A stretch of 64,000 bases of DNA from JAXGYV01 sp040772045 (GTDB lineage Bacteria; Actinomycetota; Thermoleophilia; UBA2241). Below are positions 1-7,927 of this stretch, piece by piece. Within the stretch, counting starts at the first letter, position 1, and each line of letters opens with the position of its first letter. The stretch spans positions 186,001 through 250,000 of the forward strand of contig JAXGYV010000002.1 of the NCBI GenBank assembly GCA_040772045.1. The letters are read 5' to 3'. Made by a program: the position numbers and the translations under genes. The notes under the pieces are model-generated. The model saw only the letters and a list, made by a program, of their open reading frames with translations, did no database searches and was not told where the DNA came from.

Positions 1-96
1 GGCGTCGGCGCCGGCGGCCAGCACCGCGCGCAGCGCGCGCTCGTCGCCCGCCGGCGCCAGCAGCTCGGCCGGTCTGTCCCCCTCGTCGGGATTCAC
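1..96 (-). CDS. Peptidase U32 family protein, N-terminal fragment
   Basis: Only the first 32 codons lie inside the window and the gene continues past the left edge. The start is a GTG that overlaps the stop of the neighbouring NIF3-like gene in a GTGA arrangement, so the two are translationally coupled. After a short hydrophilic leader the fragment reads AELLAPAGDERALRAVLAAG, which matches the ELLAPAGD...A...GADA opening of collagenase-like U32 peptidases, a family that includes proteins needed for tRNA or ubiquinone hydroxylation. The family call rests on this one motif. The exact subfamily cannot be told from 32 residues. Confidence 0.7.
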   Translation of the reverse strand, partial: MNPDEGDRPAELLAPAGDERALRAVLAAGADA

Positions 97-1091
97 CGCG
101 GTACGGCCGCCGGCTGCTCCTCGAGTACCTTCAGAGCCTCGTCGCGACAGACGCGGATGAGCCCCGACGTGGGGATAATGCGCACACCCTGGCGCTGGTA
201 CTCATCCAGGAGCAGATTGATGCCCAGGGAATCGCTGGCCATGTGGCCGGCGATCACGATGTGGATACGATGCTCGTCGGCCGCCTTGCGCAGCTCGTCT
301 CCCATATGCATGCAGACGATGGTGCCGACGCCCTTGTGTGCGAGCTGCTCGATGGCCTCTACGGGCCCTTCCGTCCCGCCCGTCATGTCGACGAATACCT
401 TGCCACAGCGACTCTCCGGAGCGCTGTCTCCGAGCGAAGGGCCCGAACCCTGCGTGGCGGCAATGCGATACTCGGGGATGTCGAACAGCACCTTCCGTAC
501 ATCCTCCAACGACTGCGGGTCGCGCTCGTCGAAGGAGCGCGTGAGGAAGCTGTACACCAGGTTGTCGGTGGGCGTGTGCGCCGAGAAGAAGGGGATGCCG
601 AGCAGGCGCGCGGCGTCGATAGCCTGCGTGGCGTTGAGCGGCATGAAGCGATGGCGGACCGCCTTGCGACGCTCGTTGATGAGCCGTTCGCCAGCCTGAA
701 TGGGCACGCCGAGGCGGGCCCAGATGTCGGCCTGAACGCTCATCACGCTGTCGAGCTTGGAGAGGCCCCAGCCCTCAGGGTGATGGGTGTAGACGGCGTC
801 GACCGGCGTACCCTTTTCGCGCAGCCGGTCGGCGAGCAGGATCTCTCCGACGTTCATGTCGATGCCGGCGAGCAGCGTCGTCACATCCGCGTCGTCCTCG
901 CCGACGTAGATGCGCGTATCGGAGAATGGGTTGGTGACGTCTTCGGGGTCGGCGATCTGCTTGAGATAGTCCGGCAGCTTGTCGACCTGCTCGCGAATCT
1001 GGTCGAGGTACCGCCGTACTCCCTCTTGCCCGCGAGGGTCGGCCTGGATGCCAACGCGCACCGCTGTCTCATACATGTCACGAAGCTTCAC
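93..1091 (-). CDS. NIF3-like dinuclear metal-centre protein
   Basis: A 332-residue protein starting at GTG, with a purine-rich GAGAGGATC upstream. It resembles the NIF3/DUF34 family (GTP cyclohydrolase I type 2-like), whose members bind two metal ions but have no settled biochemical role. Supporting segments are TTLLAGIDMNVGEILLADRL, the VYTHHPEGWGL stretch carrying the paired His ligands near residues 102-103, FFSAHTPTDNLVYSF in the middle and IVIAGHMASDSLGINLLLDE near the C terminus. It is longer than the usual 250-270 residues of bacterial NIF3 and its first 60 residues are not typical of the core. It overlaps the downstream U32 peptidase gene by four bases, so the two are probably one transcript. 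Cytoplasmic location is expected because no signal sequence is visible. Confidence 0.8.
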   Translation of the reverse strand: MKLRDMYETAVRVGIQADPRGQEGVRRYLDQIREQVDKLPDYLKQIADPEDVTNPFSDTRIYVGEDDADVTTLLAGIDMNVGEILLADRLREKGTPVDAVYTHHPEGWGLSKLDSVMSVQADIWARLGVPIQAGERLINERRKAVRHRFMPLNATQAIDAARLLGIPFFSAHTPTDNLVYSFLTRSFDERDPQSLEDVRKVLFDIPEYRIAATQGSGPSLGDSAPESRCGKVFVDMTGGTEGPVEAIEQLAHKGVGTIVCMHMGDELRKAADEHRIHIVIAGHMASDSLGINLLLDEYQRQGVRIIPTSGLIRVCRDEALKVLEEQPAAVPR

Positions 1092-1264
1092 GCGGGGATC
1101 CTCTCACTCGCGATTCCGGCTGCCCCGGCCGCACGGCGCTCGAACCGGCGACACCACGACCGGACTGCGGCGCGGCAGCGTGCCGGGGCGCTCACCTGTC
1201 CACAGCGAGCATCATACTCCGCGATGAGTCACGGGCGAGATTCGCCGCCGGCGCGGCAGCGGCA

Positions 1265-1921
1265 TCAGCGGCGCGGCAGCGGCCGCGAGAGGAAAGCGCT
1301 GCCGGCATCCACGAAGCGCCATGGCCGCGTGTCTTCGCCGACGCCGACGCGCGGTGTAGTGGCGATGCGCCGCCGCGAGCCGCCGGCCGGCGCGGCGGGC
1401 GGCAGGACCAGCAGCGGCTCGCGCCACGCCGGCAAGCCGTTCTCGGCGCGGCCCAGCCCCAGGGCTTGCGTCAGCTTAGCTGGGCCGCTGCACAGGGCAC
1501 GGACGTCGGCGACGGCCTCCGGCCGGCCGTCGCCGCGTGCCAGACTACGCCGCGCCGCCATGAGATCGAGGCCATGGGTAGGCTCGAGCGCTCGCAGCAG
1601 CACCGCCGCCGCCCGTCCCTCCTGCTCGCAGACCAGATTGGCGCAGAAGTGCATGCCGTACGTGAAGTACACGTACAGATACCCGGGCGGCCCGAACATG
1701 ACCTCGTTACGGGCCGTCCGGCCACGGAAGCCGTGGCAGCAGGGGTCGTTGTGCGCGTATGCCTCCGTCTCTACGATCACCCCGCCCACGCCGCGGAAGA
1801 ACACACGACAGCCGATGAGACTGCGCGCCACCCGCAGCACCGGTCGATCGTAGAACGCGGGCGGTAGCGACTCCACCACGCCGCTTTGGGCGACGTACTG
1901 GCGTTCGGGGACGGACGTCAT
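1265..1921 (-). CDS. mpg: DNA-3-methyladenine glycosylase (AAG/Mpg family)
   Basis: A 218-residue base-excision repair enzyme that removes 3-methyladenine and other alkylated or deaminated purines. The family pattern is clear: FYDRPVLRVARSLIGC near the N terminus, the active-site segment GGVIVETEAYAHNDPCCH with the catalytic Glu, GPPGYLYVYFTYGMHFCANL, the VLLRALEP motif and LCSGPAKLTQALGL. The reading frame is open much further upstream (to 2227), but the extension is Arg-rich and unlike the family, so the ATG at 1921 just before FYDRPVL is chosen. It sits beyond argH as mpg does in several actinobacteria. The C-terminal 40 residues are Pro/Arg-rich and less conserved. Confidence 0.9.
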   Translation of the reverse strand: MTSVPERQYVAQSGVVESLPPAFYDRPVLRVARSLIGCRVFFRGVGGVIVETEAYAHNDPCCHGFRGRTARNEVMFGPPGYLYVYFTYGMHFCANLVCEQEGRAAAVLLRALEPTHGLDLMAARRSLARGDGRPEAVADVRALCSGPAKLTQALGLGRAENGLPAWREPLLVLPPAAPAGGSRRRIATTPRVGVGEDTRPWRFVDAGSAFLSRPLPRR

Positions 1922-2403
1922 CTCAGCGTGCCCCCGGCCGTGAGAGCCACGAGCGCCCGCCAGCTCGACCGCCGCGCCCCCTCGATCCCGCGGAAGCACC
2001 GGACCCGACCGGAGTCGCGAAGCGACGAGAGGACGCCGCCGCAAGATCGCCGTCGAGAGTCGACGCACTGTATGAGAAAGCAGAGACCACGCGCCGATTG
2101 TAGCGGATCGCCGTCGGGGAGAGCCCACCGGCCCGACCATCCACTCGCGGCTCCACGAATACCCAGCCGCTCGCTCAGAGAGTAGCCATCCACGCCAATG
2201 TTTCGCTATGGTGGAGAGGTTTACCACGCCCTACGCTCTCAGCGGCGATCGAGGGGAGCCGTCCGACGAACCACGAGACGTCTCGACCAAATGGGACAGG
2301 CCGGCATCGCCGCCGCGCGACCGCGGTCGGCGTAGCAGCGTGCCTAGCCGGACTCCTGCCGGCCGCCGCTCTCGTATCGGGCGGCTGCAGCGACGGGGCG
2401 GCG
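1922..2403. other. Intergenic region between divergent mpg and serine hydrolase
   Basis: This stretch of 482 bases should hold the promoters of the two divergent genes, but no convincing -35/-10 pair was identified. The last 90 bases read in frame with the serine hydrolase and encode a lipoprotein-like signal segment (about 2311-2390, ending VSGGC) for which no ATG, GTG or TTG start is present. An ATG at 2291 lies one frame away and stops after 14 codons. Confidence 0.5.
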
Positions 2404-3507
2404 ATGCCACGGACGGCCTCCGCATCGCCATCGCCGAGCGCGGCGGCCGTCGAGCCGGTGACCCGCGCCGCCGTGCAGCGCCTGCTCGACGCCGCCCGTG
2501 GCAGCGGGCCGGGCGCCGTCCTGCGGGTGGGCCTGTCCGGCGGCGGCCCCCGCGGTGTCTACCGCGTCGCCAGCGGGGGTTTCCAGAGAGACGCGGCGCG
2601 TCCCATGAAGCCAACGGATCAGTTCCGTATAGCCAGCATCAGCAAGACGTTCACCGCCGTCGTCGTGCTGCGCCTCTGCGAGCAGGGGCGCCTGCGACTC
2701 GACAGCCGTATCTCGGCCTACCTCGACGCCGGCCTGGTCGATCGCCTCAACGTGATCGACGGCGTGTCCTACGGCCCGCAGATCACCATCCGCCATCTCC
2801 TGACACACACGAGCGGCATCCCCGACTACGCCATGAACGCGGACTACATCGCGGCGGTAAAGGCGCATCCGCGCAAGCGCTGGACGGCCATGGAGCAGGT
2901 CGAGTTCGCCCTCACCCACAGGAAGGCCTCCGCCGCCCCGGATGAGAGCTTCGCCTACGCCGACACGAACTACGTGCTGCTGGCGATGATCGTCGAAGAC
3001 GTTACCGGCCGATCCCTGGCCGATACCTACCAGAGCTACCTCCTCACGCCCCTGCGGCTGCACGACACGTACCTCGAGGGACGGCAGAGACCACGCGGAC
3101 CGGGGCTCTCCCATGCGTACTACGGCGTGATCGACACGACAAGCTTTGACCCCTCGTTCGATACGAACGGAGGCGGCGGGCTGGTGTCCACCGCCGACGA
3201 CCTGGCCACCTTCGTGACAGCGCTCGTGCAGGGCAAGGTCTTCGACGACCCGACCACGCTCGAGACAATGCTCACCCCCACCCCGCAATCCGAGAGCGCG
3301 GGGAGCGGCTACGGCTGCGGAGTGGAGATCGACGAACGCCACGGCGTGCGCTGGGTCGGCCACTCGGGCTTCTTCAGCTCGTTCATGTACTGCGCCCCGG
3401 AGCGCGGCATCGTTGTGACCGGAACGCTCAACCAGGTCGCGCTCATCTCGCACCTGAGCGAGGTGGTCGGCACCCTGCAGCGCTGGCTGCCCGCGCGGGG
3501 GTCGTAG
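2404..3507 (+). CDS. Serine hydrolase of the beta-lactamase / class C family
   Basis: A 367-residue enzyme of the penicillin-binding-protein-like fold (DD-peptidase, esterase or beta-lactamase-like). The nucleophile motif SxxK is SISK at about residues 78-81. The second motif is YAD in FAYADTNYVLLAMI, the Y-S/A-D-T-N-Y form common in D-Ala-D-Ala carboxypeptidase-like members. The third is HSG in GHSGFFSSF. RHLLTHTSGIPDY is the usual family marker. A Ser/Pro/Ala-rich linker (residues 5-15) follows the start. In-frame sequence upstream encodes a hydrophobic stretch ending VSGGCS, typical of a lipoprotein signal, so the mature protein is probably surface anchored and the true start lies further upstream than the ATG given. 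Substrate is not predictable. Confidence 0.85.
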   Translation: MPRTASASPSPSAAAVEPVTRAAVQRLLDAARGSGPGAVLRVGLSGGGPRGVYRVASGGFQRDAARPMKPTDQFRIASISKTFTAVVVLRLCEQGRLRLDSRISAYLDAGLVDRLNVIDGVSYGPQITIRHLLTHTSGIPDYAMNADYIAAVKAHPRKRWTAMEQVEFALTHRKASAAPDESFAYADTNYVLLAMIVEDVTGRSLADTYQSYLLTPLRLHDTYLEGRQRPRGPGLSHAYYGVIDTTSFDPSFDTNGGGGLVSTADDLATFVTALVQGKVFDDPTTLETMLTPTPQSESAGSGYGCGVEIDERHGVRWVGHSGFFSSFMYCAPERGIVVTGTLNQVALISHLSEVVGTLQRWLPARGS

Positions 3508-3560
3508 GAACGGGCGCCGGAACGAACGAGCGGGCCGGCGCCACCGGGCCGGCGCCGGCG

Positions 3561-4952
3561 CTACCGCGCCGGCGGACGGCCGGTGGCGAGCAGCTCCGCC
3601 GCGGCGGCCAACTGCTCGCGGACGCGCGCGGGCGAGGAGCCCCCGCGGGAGATCTTGGCCGCCAGCGAGGCCTGCGGATCGGCCAGCGCGGCGTAGCTCT
3701 CGTCGAAGACCGGCGAGAACTCTCGCAACTCCTCAAGCGAGAGGTCGAACAAGCCCACCCTCCGCTCCAGACAGTGGCGCACGAGCGTGCCGGTGAGGTG
3801 ATGCGCCTCGCGAAACGGCAGTCCCCGGCCCACCAGGTAGTCGGCCACATCGGTGGCCATCAGCCAGCAGTCACAGGCGGCGGCCATGCGCTGGGGGACA
3901 AACTCGAGAGCGGCAAGCAATCCCCGTACCGCCGGAAGCAGCTCGTCGAGGCAATCGACGGCGTCGAACAAGTGGCGCTTGTCCTCGCGCAGATCGGTGT
4001 TGTACGCCAGCGGCAATCCGTGCAGCACGCCGAGCAGGGCATGGTGCGCGCCGGCCAGACGGGGTGCGGCAGCTCGCATGAGCTCCGCGGTGTCCGGATT
4101 GCGCTTCTGCGGCATGATGCTGGAGCCGCCACTGAACGCATCTGGCAGCCGCAGGAACCCGAACTCGGCACTCGACCACAGCACCAGCTCGCCGCCGAGA
4201 CGGCTGAGGTGAGCGCCCAGCGTAGCGGCGGCGCTCAGGTAGTCGAGCACGAAGTCGCGGTCGGCGACCGCGTCGAGCGAGTTAGGAGCCACACGGTCGA
4301 AACCCAGCGCGGCGGCCACGGCGCCGCGGTCGATTTGGTAGTTGAGGCCCACCGCGGCACCCGAGCCCAAGGGCAGCTCTTGGCATGCCGCACGCGCGAC
4401 CGCCAGCCGGCGACGGTCGCGCGCGAGCATCCAGAAATACGCCAGCAGGTGATGGGCGAGCGAGGTGACCTGCGCGCGCTGCAGATGTGTGTAGGCGGGG
4501 AGCACGTGCTCCACGTGCTCCCCCGCCCGTTCAACCAGCAGCTCCTGCAGGCCGACCAGCGCCGCGTCCTGACGGTCGATCACGCGGCGCAGGTGCAGCC
4601 GCACGTCGGTGACCACCTGATCGTTGCGGCTGCGCCCGGTGTGCAACTTGGCACCGGCGTCGCCGATCAGCTCGATCAGTCGCCGTTCGACCGCCATGTG
4701 AACGTCTTCGTCCTCGTCGCGCGGCATGAACTCCCCGGCCTCGATCTCGGCAGCCACCCCGGCCAGCCCGTCGGCGATGGCCGCCAGCTCCTCGCCGGTG
4801 AGCACACCGGCGGCCGCCAAACCGTGCGCGTGAGCCACGCTCCCCTCGATGTCTTCGCGCCACAGGCGCCAGTCGAGGGTGAGTGAGGAATTGAGCCGTA
4901 CGAACGCCGGATGGCGTTCGCCGGCGAACCTGCCGGAGCGAGCGACGCTCAC
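3561..4952 (-). CDS. argH: Argininosuccinate lyase
   Basis: Last step of arginine synthesis: cleaves argininosuccinate to arginine and fumarate. The 463-residue protein carries the fumarase-superfamily signature GSSIMPQKRNPD with the catalytic Ser, plus HTGRSRNDQVVTDVRLHLRR and AYTHLQRAQVTSLAHHLLAY. An in-frame ATG exists at 4994 inside argG, but the GTG at 4950-4952 overlaps the argG stop (GTGA) and gives an N terminus of normal family length, so it is preferred. Translation is therefore coupled to argG. The gene ends the arginine cluster and faces the convergent serine hydrolase gene across about 50 bases containing repeated GGGCCGGCGCC blocks. Confidence 0.97.
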   Translation of the reverse strand: MSVARSGRFAGERHPAFVRLNSSLTLDWRLWREDIEGSVAHAHGLAAAGVLTGEELAAIADGLAGVAAEIEAGEFMPRDEDEDVHMAVERRLIELIGDAGAKLHTGRSRNDQVVTDVRLHLRRVIDRQDAALVGLQELLVERAGEHVEHVLPAYTHLQRAQVTSLAHHLLAYFWMLARDRRRLAVARAACQELPLGSGAAVGLNYQIDRGAVAAALGFDRVAPNSLDAVADRDFVLDYLSAAATLGAHLSRLGGELVLWSSAEFGFLRLPDAFSGGSSIMPQKRNPDTAELMRAAAPRLAGAHHALLGVLHGLPLAYNTDLREDKRHLFDAVDCLDELLPAVRGLLAALEFVPQRMAAACDCWLMATDVADYLVGRGLPFREAHHLTGTLVRHCLERRVGLFDLSLEELREFSPVFDESYAALADPQASLAAKISRGGSSPARVREQLAAAAELLATGRPPAR

Positions 4953-6163
4953 GCCTGCTCGTTCACCTCCACCTCTTTGCCGACGCGCGCCCACGCCTCG
5001 ATCGGCAGGCCCCAGAGCTGGATGAAGCCCTGCGCGGCCGCATGCGAGAACTCGTCGTCCTTGGTGTAGGTGACCAGCTTGTAGTTGTAGATGCTGTACG
5101 GCGACTTACGCCCCTCCGGCACGCAGGTCCCCTTGTAGAACCGCAGCCGGATGGTCCCGGTCACCCTCTCTTGCGTCGAGAGCAGGAAGGCCTTGCACGC
5201 ATCCGTGAGCGGATCGAACCACTGGCCCTCGTAGATCATGTCGGCGAGCTTCTGCTCGATGGTGCGCTTGAAGTGGATGAGGTCGCGCGTGAGGACCATA
5301 TCCTCGAGCTCCTTGTGCGCGGTGATCAGCGCCAGCGACCCAGGCACTTCGTAGATCTCACGGCTCTTGATGCCCACCAGCCGGTTCTCGATCATGTCGA
5401 TACGGCCGTAGCCGTGCGTCCCGCCAATGGTATCGATGGCCTCGATGAGCTCGACCAGCCCCATCCGCTTGCCGTCGAGGGCCACCGGTACGCCACGCGC
5501 GAAGTCCACCGTGACGATCTGCGGCTCGCTGGGCGCCTCCTGTGGCGAGGTGGTGCAGGCGTAGGCGTCTTCGGGAGGGGCCACCCAGGGGTCTTCCAGC
5601 AGGCCGCACTCGTTGGCCCGCCCCCAGAGGTTCTCGTCGATGGAGTAGGGACTCTTCTTCGTCAGCGGCATGTTGATGTGACGCTCGGCGACGTAGTCGA
5701 GGAGCTCCTCGCGGCTCATCCCCCACTCCCGCGCCGGCGCCAGGATCTGGAGATGGGGATCGAGGCCACGGACACCGACCTCGATGCGCACCTGATCGTT
5801 GCCCTTCGCCGTGCAGCCGTGGCCGACCATGCCAGCGCCGTACTTGTGCGCTGCCTCCACCAGCTTCTGCGCGATCAGCGGCCGCGAGAGCGCGCTGACC
5901 AGCGGATACCTGTCTTCATAGAGAGCGTTGGCCATGAGCGCCGGCAGGCAGAAGTCGCGCGCGAACTCGTCTTTGGCGTCGACGGCGTAAGCATCGAGGG
6001 CCCCGGCGGACTTGGCGCGCTCGATGAGCACCGGCACATCGCGCATGCGACCGACGTCGACGAGGACGGCGACCACCTCGCAGCCCCGGTTCTCCTTCAG
6101 CCAGGGGATCAGCGCGGTGGTATCGAGACCTCCGGAATAGGCGAGGATGACGGTGTCGGTCAT
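4949..6163 (-). CDS. argG: Argininosuccinate synthase
   Basis: A 404-residue ATP-dependent ligase joining citrulline and aspartate to argininosuccinate. The ATP-pyrophosphatase P-loop is AYSGGLDTTALIPWL at residues 8-22. Further family segments are GNDQVRIEVGVRGLDP and the substrate-binding ENRLVGIKSREIYEVPG. Length matches the family. The ATG start follows a GAAGGAGC ribosome-binding site. The stop overlaps the argH start, while argR ends 115 bases upstream, so argG may be co-transcribed with argR. Confidence 0.97.
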   Translation of the reverse strand: MTDTVILAYSGGLDTTALIPWLKENRGCEVVAVLVDVGRMRDVPVLIERAKSAGALDAYAVDAKDEFARDFCLPALMANALYEDRYPLVSALSRPLIAQKLVEAAHKYGAGMVGHGCTAKGNDQVRIEVGVRGLDPHLQILAPAREWGMSREELLDYVAERHINMPLTKKSPYSIDENLWGRANECGLLEDPWVAPPEDAYACTTSPQEAPSEPQIVTVDFARGVPVALDGKRMGLVELIEAIDTIGGTHGYGRIDMIENRLVGIKSREIYEVPGSLALITAHKELEDMVLTRDLIHFKRTIEQKLADMIYEGQWFDPLTDACKAFLLSTQERVTGTIRLRFYKGTCVPEGRKSPYSIYNYKLVTYTKDDEFSHAAAQGFIQLWGLPIEAWARVGKEVEVNEQA

Positions 6164-6278
6164 GATGCTCCTTCACTGCTCCGCGGGCGTGCGCCGCCCG
6201 CACGTGGACCATACGCTACGTCCCCGGACAGACCCACGGGGGACGCATATCCTGCAACGCCGGGCGACGCCGTGGCGA

Positions 6279-6782
6279 TTACACGCCCCGTAAACGGTCG
6301 AGGTACCGCTTTATCTCCTCGGCCGTGCCGGCGTCCCGGACGATAACAATGAGCGTATCGTCGCCGGCCAACGTGCCGATGATGTCCGTATGGTTGAGAT
6401 TGTCGATCGCCCGAGCCACCGTGGAGGCGGTGCCGATCTCGCACCGTACCACCAGCAGGTTGTCTGCCGCGGCCACCGCCATGCTGAAGTCGCGCAGCAC
6501 GTGACTGGCCGCCTGCTCCGGATTGCGCGGATGCTCGCGCAGCGACATCACGTACCGCGGCCGGCCCAGATGCGTGCGTACCTTCTGGAGATCCAGCTCC
6601 CGGATGTCGCGCGAGATCGTGGCCTGCGTCACATGACAGCCGAGGGACTGCAACGCGTTCACGAGCTCCCGCTGTGTACCGATCTCCCGTTGTGAGACAA
6701 CCGTCTGGATCAAGCGATGTCGCTCGTTTTTGCTCACGGGTGTCACGCGCCCCGAGGCCAGGATACTGCTGTTGCGTGCCAT
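6279..6782 (-). CDS. argR: Arginine repressor ArgR
   Basis: A 167-residue transcription factor that binds ARG boxes when arginine is high. The N-terminal winged helix contains VTQATISRDIRELDLQKV (about residues 50-67), with the SR dipeptide typical of ArgR/AhrC. The C-terminal oligomerisation and arginine-binding domain ends GTLAGDDTLIVIVRDAG. The first 15 residues (SSILASGRVTPVSKN) extend beyond the minimal family core. It lies between the ArgB paralogue and argG, the usual actinobacterial place for argR. TATGC/GCATA half-sites upstream suggest autoregulation. Confidence 0.95.
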   Translation of the reverse strand: MARNSSILASGRVTPVSKNERHRLIQTVVSQREIGTQRELVNALQSLGCHVTQATISRDIRELDLQKVRTHLGRPRYVMSLREHPRNPEQAASHVLRDFSMAVAAADNLLVVRCEIGTASTVARAIDNLNHTDIIGTLAGDDTLIVIVRDAGTAEEIKRYLDRLRGV

Positions 6783-6834
6783 GACTCTCGATCGCCCCCT
6801 CTGCGTCCATGTCCCGCGGCCTTCCAGGATCGAT

Positions 6835-6868
6835 GCATAGAATACACCACGGGCAGCACAAAGTATGC
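6835..6868 (-). promoter_or_regulatory. Candidate ARG-box half-sites upstream of argR
   Basis: GCATA at 6835-6839 and TATGC at 6864-6868 lie 53-86 bases before the argR start, flanking the A+T-richer stretch AGAATACACC. The same half-site recurs upstream of argC and of the ArgB paralogue. The spacing here is long for one ArgR dimer, so this may be two separate half-sites. The match to actinobacterial ARG boxes built from TGCAT/ATGCA-type half-sites is by inspection only. Confidence 0.35.
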
Positions 6869-6923
6869 AGCCACAGCCTTTTCCTCGGCGGCGACGTGCT
6901 TCCTGACGTACCCACGACCAGGC

Positions 6924-7655
6924 TCATGGGGTCACCTTGGTACCACATCCAGCGTCGGTGAGCACTTCTAGCAACAGAGCGTGCTCCACGCGTCCGTCGA
7001 TGATGTGCGCGCTGGCCACGCCCGCCTCGAGTGCCGTACGCGCGGCGGCGACCTTGGGCAGCAGGTCGTGGGGCACACCCCCAGCGGCAACCAGCGCGCC
7101 GAGGTAGGCGAGGTCGCACTCACTCAACGGCATCTCCTCAGCCGGCAGGTTCTGCGTGAGGCCGCCTTGATCGCCGACCAGCACGAGCTTTTCGGCGAGC
7201 AGTCCGGCGGCCAGCTCGCCGGCGACCAGATCGGCTGGCGACATGCTCTCGGTACCGGCGGAGGGGACCGTGATCACGGGCACGCCCTCCCCCACGGTCA
7301 CCTGGCGGATGCGCTGGAGCAGCGAGACCGCGACGCGGGCGGTCGCCACAGGCGCTTGACCGACGGCGTCGCCCGGCGATAGCCGGAGCTGCTCGACCTC
7401 AGGGACGATCTGGATGGCCGCGGCGCCGTGCGCCCGGATGGCGTCAGCGACACCCTCGCCGTCGGCGTGTACCGCCACCGGCTGCATCCCTACCATCCGC
7501 AGGAGGGCGATATCGGCGGCGAGCTGATCGCCCAAGCGCGGCGATCGGATCACGATGCCGCCGAAGGCGACCACGATCGCCTTGCCCCAGAAGCCGCGGA
7601 TGTAGGGCGCCGCTTCGAGCAGGGTGGTCACGGTCTTCTGGTGTCGCACGGTCAT
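6924..7655 (-). CDS. Degenerate acetylglutamate kinase (ArgB) paralogue, probably catalytically inactive
   Basis: A 243-residue homologue of the adjacent ArgB. It keeps the N-terminal helix (KTVTTLLEAAPYIRGF, the arginine-sensing region in sensitive acetylglutamate kinases) and an almost identical C-terminal block (VASAHIIDGRVEHALLLEVL). Catalytic positions are altered: the ATP/phosphate-binding Lys of VIKYGG is Ala (VVAFGG, residue 30), the HGGG loop is HADG (63-66), the RVTD segment with the substrate-binding Arg and about 45 following residues are missing, and the Asn of INAD is Pro (SPAD). One Asp (142) and the LLPK Lys (201) remain. The ATG at 7655 is chosen because it aligns with ArgB residue 1. 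The gene occupies the place where argD and argF stand in many actinobacteria. A regulatory subunit is possible; no function is proven. Confidence 0.85.
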   Translation of the reverse strand: MTVRHQKTVTTLLEAAPYIRGFWGKAIVVAFGGIVIRSPRLGDQLAADIALLRMVGMQPVAVHADGEGVADAIRAHGAAAIQIVPEVEQLRLSPGDAVGQAPVATARVAVSLLQRIRQVTVGEGVPVITVPSAGTESMSPADLVAGELAAGLLAEKLVLVGDQGGLTQNLPAEEMPLSECDLAYLGALVAAGGVPHDLLPKVAAARTALEAGVASAHIIDGRVEHALLLEVLTDAGCGTKVTP

Positions 7656-7860
7656 TACTTTGCCTCCGGATACGGGACGACGAGCGGAAGGGTCCGTCGA
7701 ATGCCGGAGGGAGCGTGTACGCGGAACGCGGATGAAGAAGCGGCCCGCTAGATCCGCACGCCCCCGCCGGCGGGCGTACGTCGCTCGCCGACGCCAAGGC
7801 CTCGGACGCGGTGGAAGGAGAGGGCGTGCCGTCCTGAGCGCCACGTCGCGGAGGGGCAGG

Positions 7861-7898
7861 TATGCTGCAGTGTGTATGCCAGCTTATGCGTCAGCATA
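7861..7898 (-). promoter_or_regulatory. Candidate ARG-box cluster between argB and its paralogue
   Basis: Four half-sites lie within 38 bases: TATGC at 7861-7865, 7875-7879 and 7885-7889, and GCATA at 7894-7898. The last two form a perfect inverted repeat TATGC-GTCA-GCATA, the five-four-five geometry of ArgR operators. The block is 206-244 bases before the paralogue start, in a 272-base gap, which suggests the paralogue has its own arginine-controlled promoter. GCAGTGTGTATGC at 7867-7879 recurs with one mismatch upstream of argC. Confidence 0.5.
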
Positions 7899-7927
7899 GC
7901 TGCCCTAGTTTAGTGATGCGACACAGC

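Noticed and set aside
243..1853. Open frame of 536 codons on the plus strand over NIF3-like and mpg genes
   Set aside because: Antisense shadow in GC-rich DNA; Arg/Ala-rich with no domain, while the opposite strand encodes clear families.
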